This document shows, piece after piece, positions 31,560 to 36,151 of a DNA stretch of 36,151 nt. Location: positions 1 through 36,151 of the forward strand of contig JAVHLK010000050.1 of the NCBI GenBank assembly GCA_031082285.1, written 5' to 3'. The position numbers and the translations under genes are program-made. The number at the start of each line of letters is the position of its first letter. Position 1 is the stretch's first letter. The DNA comes from Desulfomonilaceae bacterium. Lineage in GTDB: Bacteria > Desulfobacterota > Desulfomonilia > Desulfomonilales > Desulfomonilaceae. The notes under the pieces were generated by a model. It made no database searches and was not told the DNA's origin. It was given only the letters and a program-made list of their open reading frames with translations.

Positions 31560-32138
31560 ATGGTGGAAATCAAGAATGTAGCACGCGTCGATACGGAAAA
31601 ATGCTTAGGTTGCGCGGTGTGCCAAAACGTGTGCCCGACGGAAGCTATTCTCGTGGTGAACAAGAAAGCCGAGGTTTCGCCTGAAAAATGTGTGGCCTGT
31701 CCCAATTGCTCGGGCATGTGTCCGGAGGACGCCGTGGAGTTGGTTCCGCGAGCAGAACCGCTCAAACTGGGGTTGAACTGGAGACAAGTGGATCAGGATC
31801 GGCTGGTTGAGATGTGCAGAAAGGCGCATCTTCACCCCCACCAGTGGCTGTGCCTGTGCAGCGCAGTACGCGTGCGGGACGGGGCCGCGGCGATCCTGAA
31901 GGGTGCCCGATCCCCAGAGGAGATAGCCCTCATGACCGGTGCACGAACGGGGTGCACCGTGTACTGTTTTCAAACCATGATGAGATTGCTGAAGGCTCAC
32001 GGCGTGGAAATAGAGCCGCAGAAAGGCTACCGATGGTACGATTCGACCCAGACTTTATGGGACGTCCCCGAAGAGATCGTCAAGAAATACCCGGGGCACT
32101 TTCTGGAAGAAGACAAAGACGTGTTCAGAAAAATATAG
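31560..32138 (+). CDS. Dicluster ferredoxin with C-terminal BFD-like domain
   Basis: The 192-residue product starts at the ATG at 31560 (GGAGGA six bases before). Residues 15-25 (CLGCAVCQNVC) and 44-54 (CVACPNCSGMC) are two complete 4Fe-4S motifs, so it is a bacterial-type 2[4Fe-4S] electron carrier. The following domain has LCLCSAVRVRD (C98, C100) and TGARTGCTVYC (C132, C136), separated by the helix-rich AAILKGARSPEEI. This is the layout of the bacterioferritin-associated ferredoxin [2Fe-2S] fold, except that the second pair is C-x3-C rather than C-x2-C. A histidine cluster (H90, H92, H94) precedes it. The next gene begins 34 bp later, so the two probably act together. It may pass electrons to or from the 473-residue protein; this is inference from adjacency. 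Confidence 0.82.
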   Translation: MVEIKNVARVDTEKCLGCAVCQNVCPTEAILVVNKKAEVSPEKCVACPNCSGMCPEDAVELVPRAEPLKLGLNWRQVDQDRLVEMCRKAHLHPHQWLCLCSAVRVRDGAAAILKGARSPEEIALMTGARTGCTVYCFQTMMRLLKAHGVEIEPQKGYRWYDSTQTLWDVPEEIVKKYPGHFLEEDKDVFRKI

Positions 32139-32172
32139 TGTTTTTGTTTCACCGGGAGAAAAGAGGAAAACC

Positions 32173-33594
32173 ATGCTGAAGCAAGCTTCACCGTCATATA
32201 TCCGAAAATCCATGTATGGGCCCGATCCGCGCAAACGAGCGGCCGAGCTCGCCGGGATCGGGGCTCTCGAGATCAGGGATCTGTTTCCGGAGGTTCCGGA
32301 GGAAATATACAGAGAGGGCGCAGATCTCTCGATCATTCGCAATGCAACGGACGCCGCGCTCGAGAATGTGAATATGGATAAGATCGGTCCCGATGACTCG
32401 GTCAACATCCTGTCTTCACAGTATGGGTTTCAACTTATGGGGGGCGATGCGTATGCTGAAATGATCAGGACGATACATGATGCGGTGAGGGCACGCACGG
32501 GTTGTGAGAACATACGATTGCGGGTGGCGACCGGATTCAGGATACGTGAGCCTGACGAGATTATTCGGCACTACAAGCTGGACGAGTTCTTCCAAGGAAA
32601 GGCCCGCGGGGTTCGAGCACTCGACCGAGGCGTGCCCATAGAGACGGACATCGGCACGCTCTACGGGTCGGCGAGGGTGTATGACGCCGATTGGATCATC
32701 CACGCTCACCACGGTGAATTGCGAGAGTTGGACATGCACCGCATGATCAACCGAGCGGTTAAACCATTTGCCATGTCCTATGCACGGATGGAGACGCGAG
32801 GGGTTGCTCATATCAATTTCGGACCGAGAAGCAGCAATCTTATCGCACGAGTCATCTTCGAATCCGAGTTCGTTCAGAGCAAGTTCACATTCGGCTGTTT
32901 TCTCCTCACGTCGCCGGAAGGAATCATCGGTGTGGAGGCGGGCAACGACCTCGATCGACTTGACCGGAAACTCATGACCGCGGCCTTCAAGTCGTACGGA
33001 AAAATACGTGAGTTACTGAGTGAAATCACGGAATGCATAGCGGTGATGGATGCAACGGGAGAACCGCGGTACATGGTGGGAGGCGGCACGACATTCGGCA
33101 ATCTGACCGAAGCGGAACTGGATCTGTTCGATTTGGACATTATCCCGGTGAGCCTTGGGTACGGCCTCTACGAAAGGCCTCCGGGGCCTCGGGTAAGCTC
33201 GGTGAACCCCGCGATCAAGGCCCTCGTGCTCAATCACATGTGGTTGGGAGTACCTCAGATGGAACTGCCCACTCATATTCCCACCATAGTTGTGGGCCGG
33301 GACCTGGCGGAAATCCTGGACGGAGATCCGATGAATCGTGAATTCATGAGTCGTGTCGTGACGGCGGAGAATCTGGATACCGCGATGGAATTCGCCTACG
33401 GCATAGCCAAGACGGATAAAGTGTTCGTGTTCGATGGGAGTTTCGGTGCCATGACCGTGAGCGAATCCCTTGCAGACTTCCTATTGGATCGTGCCCCCGA
33501 GGTGAGAAGGAGAGTCGACGATGTGCTCATGCCCAAGTGGCTGCGGCAAAGGGGGTTGGACATGGAACAACTCTCGGACGATCGACCGGACTAA
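32173..33594 (+). CDS. Unrecognised 473-residue protein, possibly LarA/DUF2088-like
   Basis: I do not firmly recognise this protein. It has no signal peptide or membrane spans. From residue ~75 it reads NILSSQYGFQLMGGDAYAEM, then NIRLRVATGFRIREPDEIIR, and GVPIETDIGTLYGSARVYDA ahead of DWIIHAHHGEL. The middle segments recall the lactate-racemase-like (LarA, DUF2088) pattern of 'atGtH..pt.eEi' followed by a 'G.p...n....+aD..i.+G.i..H' unit, but the GGxK region of LarA is absent. LarA enzymes use a pyridinium-based Ni pincer cofactor to racemise 2-hydroxy acids. The second half (GGGTTFGNLTEAELDLFDLD onward) is unmatched. AGAGGAAAACC precedes the ATG. It is 34 bp after the ferredoxin gene and 68 bp before the MaoC-like gene, so it probably shares their pathway. 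Confidence 0.7.
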   Translation: MLKQASPSYIRKSMYGPDPRKRAAELAGIGALEIRDLFPEVPEEIYREGADLSIIRNATDAALENVNMDKIGPDDSVNILSSQYGFQLMGGDAYAEMIRTIHDAVRARTGCENIRLRVATGFRIREPDEIIRHYKLDEFFQGKARGVRALDRGVPIETDIGTLYGSARVYDADWIIHAHHGELRELDMHRMINRAVKPFAMSYARMETRGVAHINFGPRSSNLIARVIFESEFVQSKFTFGCFLLTSPEGIIGVEAGNDLDRLDRKLMTAAFKSYGKIRELLSEITECIAVMDATGEPRYMVGGGTTFGNLTEAELDLFDLDIIPVSLGYGLYERPPGPRVSSVNPAIKALVLNHMWLGVPQMELPTHIPTIVVGRDLAEILDGDPMNREFMSRVVTAENLDTAMEFAYGIAKTDKVFVFDGSFGAMTVSESLADFLLDRAPEVRRRVDDVLMPKWLRQRGLDMEQLSDDRPD

Positions 33595-33662
33595 AACGAG
33601 GGGCGACGCAGCTGATTTGCGCACGGAATATGAACGTCTCTTGATACTGACGAGGAGGTCTT

Positions 33663-34190
33663 ATGAAAGAATCGTTGTTGGATAGTCTCGGGTGGAGAAA
33701 GTACATTGGGCAGGAAACCTCAACCCATACCGGCGAGCCGGTACTGGCAAGGGATATCAGGCGTTACGCACTCGCCGTTGACGATCACAATCCGATCTTT
33801 TTCGATGAAAACGCGGCAAAAGAGGGGAAATACCGCGGACTCACGGCCCCGATGGGCTACATCAGTTGGGCCGTTGGCGTGCCCGGATCGGAGAAGGCGG
33901 CCAAAGACTTGGGCGAGGACGGTCTCGCGACGTTTGTGGGGGTGCCCGAAATTCCCGATGCCTGGACCCTCGGCTGGGTCCGCGGCGGCGAGGAAATTGA
34001 GTTCATCAGACCCGTGTATGTAAACGACCGGGTCACGGTAAGAGGCAAGATAGTCGACATGAGTGAGAAGGCGGGGAAGAGCGGGTCGCTGATTTTCGTC
34101 ACTTCGGAATTCGTCTATACGAACCAGGACGGCCAAGAATTGGCAAGACATCGCGTCACTATGATCGCCACCCCTCGCAAGGAGTCTTAG
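33663..34190 (+). CDS. MaoC-like dehydratase, N-terminal-type subunit
   Basis: The 175-residue product belongs to the hot-dog-fold MaoC group in its FAS1-like/N-terminal form. Members hydrate or dehydrate acyl-CoA thioesters. It has RDIRRYALAVDDHNPIFFDE, where the family's D-x-N-P-x-H motif reads D41-H-N43-P-I-F46: the catalytic His is replaced by Phe. TAPMGYISWA and FIRPVYVNDRVTVRGKIVDM follow the usual pattern. Loss of the His suggests that this subunit is structural or binds substrate, with the catalytic site supplied by the next gene's product, as in split MaoC heterodimers. The stop is followed by one base and the next ATG (TAG-A-ATG), indicating coupling. GAGGAGGTC precedes its own start. 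Confidence 0.88.
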   Translation: MKESLLDSLGWRKYIGQETSTHTGEPVLARDIRRYALAVDDHNPIFFDENAAKEGKYRGLTAPMGYISWAVGVPGSEKAAKDLGEDGLATFVGVPEIPDAWTLGWVRGGEEIEFIRPVYVNDRVTVRGKIVDMSEKAGKSGSLIFVTSEFVYTNQDGQELARHRVTMIATPRKES

Positions 34191-34191
34191 A

Positions 34192-34638
34192 ATGGATAAT
34201 CAGATCTACTATGAGGATGTTGCTGAAGGCCAGGAAATCAGCCGGATTGAAAAAAGAGTCACGACCGTCAACATATTGATGTATTTGTCCACTGTCTGGC
34301 TCATGGACAGAATTCATTTTGACCATCCCTTTGCGACTCGGCGTCGCGGTCTCCCCAACGTGGTGGCGCCCGGAAATATGGCCGGCGACTACTACGCCGA
34401 ACTTCTGTCCGGTTGGGCGGGAGAGAAAGGCAACCTTCGCAAGTTGTCCATTCAGTTCCGAAGCTTTATGGTGCCCGACGATGTGCTTACCTGCAGCGGG
34501 GTCATAACCAAGAAGTATGTGAGCGAAGGCAAAGGGTATGTGGAATTGGATCTGTGGTTGAAGAACGGAAACGATGTCAATTGCGTGCCGGGTAAGGCCT
34601 TGGTGGAGTTGCCCATTCGTGCATCCGCGACGACGTAA
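34192..34638 (+). CDS. MaoC-like dehydratase, C-terminal catalytic-type subunit
   Basis: The 148-residue hot-dog-fold partner carries WLMDRIHFDHPFATRRRGLP. It matches the 'HRIHYD.xYA' active-site motif of mesaconyl-CoA-type and HTD2-type MaoC proteins, with H42 as the expected catalytic His. VVAPGNMAGDYYAELLSGW and ISIQFRSFMVPDDVL-like strands (here LSIQFRSFMVPDDVL) give the rest of the fold. Together with the upstream gene it probably forms one heterodimeric enoyl-CoA hydratase or hydroxyacyl-CoA dehydratase. The gene begins one base after the upstream stop, with AAGGAG eight bases before. The pair sits in the CoA-ester cluster, consistent with a hydration step after CoA activation. The substrate is not known. 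Confidence 0.86.
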   Translation: MDNQIYYEDVAEGQEISRIEKRVTTVNILMYLSTVWLMDRIHFDHPFATRRRGLPNVVAPGNMAGDYYAELLSGWAGEKGNLRKLSIQFRSFMVPDDVLTCSGVITKKYVSEGKGYVELDLWLKNGNDVNCVPGKALVELPIRASATT

Positions 34639-34704
34639 CATGCCGGCGTGCCGATATCCGACCGGAAAAGAAGACGGTTATGTACAATTCGGAGACGAGA
34701 GAAC

Positions 34705-35607
34705 ATGAACCCTGAATTTGAGCGCATATTCCCGCACGGGACGGAAACGGCGAAACTGGGGACGGGTTTTCAATTCACGGAAGGACCTGTCTGGGATGCG
34801 AGAGGCGAATACTTATTGTTCAGCGATATTCCCGGAGACCGTATTTCGAGATGGACTTCCCAGGAAGGCCTCTCGGTTTTTCGATCCCCCAGCGGCAAAT
34901 CCAACGGTCTTACACTGGATGGAAGAGGGAGGCTTGTGGCCTGCGAGCACGCGAATCGCCGAGTGTCCCGTACAGAGGAGGACGGCACGGTTGTGACCAT
35001 CGCTTCGCACTTCCAAGGCAAGAAGCTCAACAGCCCGAACGACGTCGTCGTTAAATCCGACGGGAGTGTCTATTTCACGGATCCGCCCTACGGACTGAAC
35101 CCGATGTTTGGGACTATGGGAAGACAGGAGCTGCCCTTTTACGGGGTCTATCGCCTGTCGCCGGACGGAAGCGATCTCAAACCCGTGATCGTTGATTCGG
35201 TGCCCAATGGATTGGCATTCTCTCCTGACGAGTCATTGCTTTACGTTGCCGACACCGAGAAGAACCACGTTCGCGTATTCGACGTGGATGCCGCGGGGAA
35301 CACGGCCAACGGGAGACTTTTCGCCGATCTTCCGGGCGAACCGTTGGCTCCGGACGGCATGAAAGTGGACACCGAAGGGAATCTCTACGTCACGGGGAAA
35401 GGGGGAGTCTGGGTGTTCGACCCGAAAGGCGTGCGGCTCGGCATTATCCCCGTTCCCGAACTTCCGGCCAACTTATGTTGGGGGGAGTCGGACTGGAAGA
35501 CGCTCTTCATAGCGGCACGGAGCTCGGTGTACAGGGTTCGTCTCGCCGTCGCGGGAATACCGGTGGGGTCGCCGCGGCGGCTTCATAACGAGACCGACGT
35601 GCCGTGA
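34705..35607 (+). CDS. SMP-30/gluconolactonase family protein
   Basis: The 300-residue product is a six-bladed beta-propeller lactonase of the SMP-30 family. The metal-ligand regions are visible: FTEGPVWDARGEYLLFSD with the Glu near residue 19, LNSPNDVVVKSDGSVYFTDP with the Asn near residue 110, and SVPNGLAFSPDE plus LAPDGMKVDTEGNLYVTG with the Asp that completes the site. Members open sugar or other lactones using Ca or Zn, and usually are cytoplasmic unless exported; no signal peptide is seen. I start at the ATG at 34705 with GGAGACGAGAG before it, not at the upstream ORF start at 34648. It is the last gene of the cluster. The specific lactone cannot be named from sequence. Confidence 0.92.
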   Translation: MNPEFERIFPHGTETAKLGTGFQFTEGPVWDARGEYLLFSDIPGDRISRWTSQEGLSVFRSPSGKSNGLTLDGRGRLVACEHANRRVSRTEEDGTVVTIASHFQGKKLNSPNDVVVKSDGSVYFTDPPYGLNPMFGTMGRQELPFYGVYRLSPDGSDLKPVIVDSVPNGLAFSPDESLLYVADTEKNHVRVFDVDAAGNTANGRLFADLPGEPLAPDGMKVDTEGNLYVTGKGGVWVFDPKGVRLGIIPVPELPANLCWGESDWKTLFIAARSSVYRVRLAVAGIPVGSPRRLHNETDVP

Positions 35608-35720
35608 ACCGGTCTCTTCCGTTCAGCGCGATCTTGTCGACAAAACCAGGTGCGTGCCCCGGCCTATGCCCGGAAAATCCGCCCGGCACCCCCCTGTGTT
35701 CCTGATGGGAATTTCGGGAA
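35608..35720. other. Short gap after the SMP-30 gene
   Basis: These 113 bp contain no gene or clear terminator. The sequence is followed directly by the inverted-repeat element. Confidence 0.4.
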
Positions 35721-35991
35721 TTCCGGGGACACCATACTTAATTCGTAACACAGACTGGATAATACGAAATCTTCAGGAATTTTCCTTGATTGGCTCGCAC
35801 GATAGCGTTATTGGTCCTGACCGCACCATCCAATGCGGCACTCCGCGGCACAAGCCTACCGGTGCGAACTCGAGGGACGAGAGATTCTTCCCGAGGCTCG
35901 AATCGGATTCACGGGATTGATGCGCCTACGAAGAATTTGGTCTACAGGGCTCCGAGAACTCCTTACTGAATTAAGTATGGTGTCCCCGGAA
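35721..35991. mobile_element. 271-bp element with 28-29-bp terminal inverted repeats (MITE-like)
   Basis: The left arm 35721-35748 (TTCCGGGGACACCATACTTA then ATTCGTAA) and the right arm 35963-35991 are reverse complements except for one extra base. The ~214 bp between them hold no recognised transposase; short ORFs cross the arms but match nothing. The arm core GGGGACACCATACTTAATT is, as I recall, a motif often seen beside REP-associated Y1-type transposase genes in Desulfobacterota and other bacteria, so this may be a non-autonomous relic. No target-site duplication was clear by eye. A transposase could lie beyond the right edge or have been lost. Confidence 0.65.
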
Positions 35992-36151
35992 CGTGCCGAA
36001 CGTGGCGGAACTTGGGCTCGGCAGGATCTTCAACGTCCGTGTTGCAAGAGTTTGTTTCGGTCACTCGTGCAGATCACTGCAGTTCTGCGAGGCGGAGCGA
36101 CACGTCAACGGGTCTCCCACGACTTGAGCCGGCTCACGTAATCTTCGGGGA
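35992..36151. other. Right edge of the window
   Basis: These 160 bp continue past the element's right arm. No gene is supported; the ORF that crosses the arm (35833-36141) matches nothing and is likely to be spurious. Confidence 0.35.

Noticed and set aside
35833-36141. 102-codon ORF across the right inverted-repeat arm
   Set aside because: No transposase motif (HUH with Y) is present and it crosses the arm; the 88-codon ORF at 35654-35920 is likewise unmatched.
1-36151. tRNA, rRNA, CRISPR arrays and RpoN (-24/-12) promoters
   Set aside because: I looked for GGTTCGA-type T-arms, regularly spaced repeats and TGGCAC-N5-TTGC boxes and found none that held up by inspection.

Overview
The window looks like a chromosomal segment of an anaerobic Desulfobacterota (former deltaproteobacterial) organism, perhaps near Desulfomonile or the Syntrophobacterales. 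This is an inference from gene content: a full branched-chain-type ABC importer fused into an acyl-CoA synthetase operon, a ferredoxin with a BFD-like domain, TMTC-like/TPR membrane proteins, and long gaps filled with palindromic elements. No rRNA, tRNA, CRISPR array or complete insertion sequence was seen.

Left part (1-9 kb): the 3' end of a class I histone-deacetylase-type gene is followed by a 572-residue acetyl-CoA-synthetase-like enzyme carrying the PKTRSGK acetylation motif, then the RNA ligase rtcB. After these come a small haem-less cytochrome-like protein, a DUF2062 membrane protein on the minus strand, a thymidylate-synthase-fold protein with altered nucleotide-binding residues, and a large single-span protein with a phospholipase C/S1-P1-like N-terminal domain.

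Middle part (9-17 kb): an 89-codon minus-strand gene encodes a Cys/Gly/Ala repeat peptide with a YxxPxL leader. It is the best candidate here for an undescribed system (a RiPP-like precursor without a maturase in the window), and a 106-bp compound palindrome sits immediately downstream. Two GT-C/TMTC-like membrane proteins follow (one with about ten TPRs), separated by a second compound palindrome of about 173 bp. Then come a methyltransferase-glycosyltransferase pair that is translationally coupled, and a divergent QPRTase (NadC-fold) paralogue.

Right part (17-36 kb): a TetR regulator with a good sigma70-type promoter precedes a four-gene 2-oxoacid (acetoin/pyruvate-type) dehydrogenase operon: E1 alpha, E1 beta, E2 and E3. 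A co-oriented cluster follows: livG, a long-chain-type acyl-CoA synthetase, livF, an intrinsic terminator, then livH, livM and livK. Next are a dicluster ferredoxin with a BFD-like domain, an unrecognised 473-residue protein with faint LarA-like features, a split MaoC hydratase pair and an SMP-30/gluconolactonase-family protein. Together these suggest uptake of an organic acid, CoA activation, hydration of an enoyl-CoA and feeding of a 2-oxoacid or acetyl-CoA node; the substrate is unknown. The window ends with a 271-bp element bounded by 28-29-bp inverted repeats and without a recognisable transposase.
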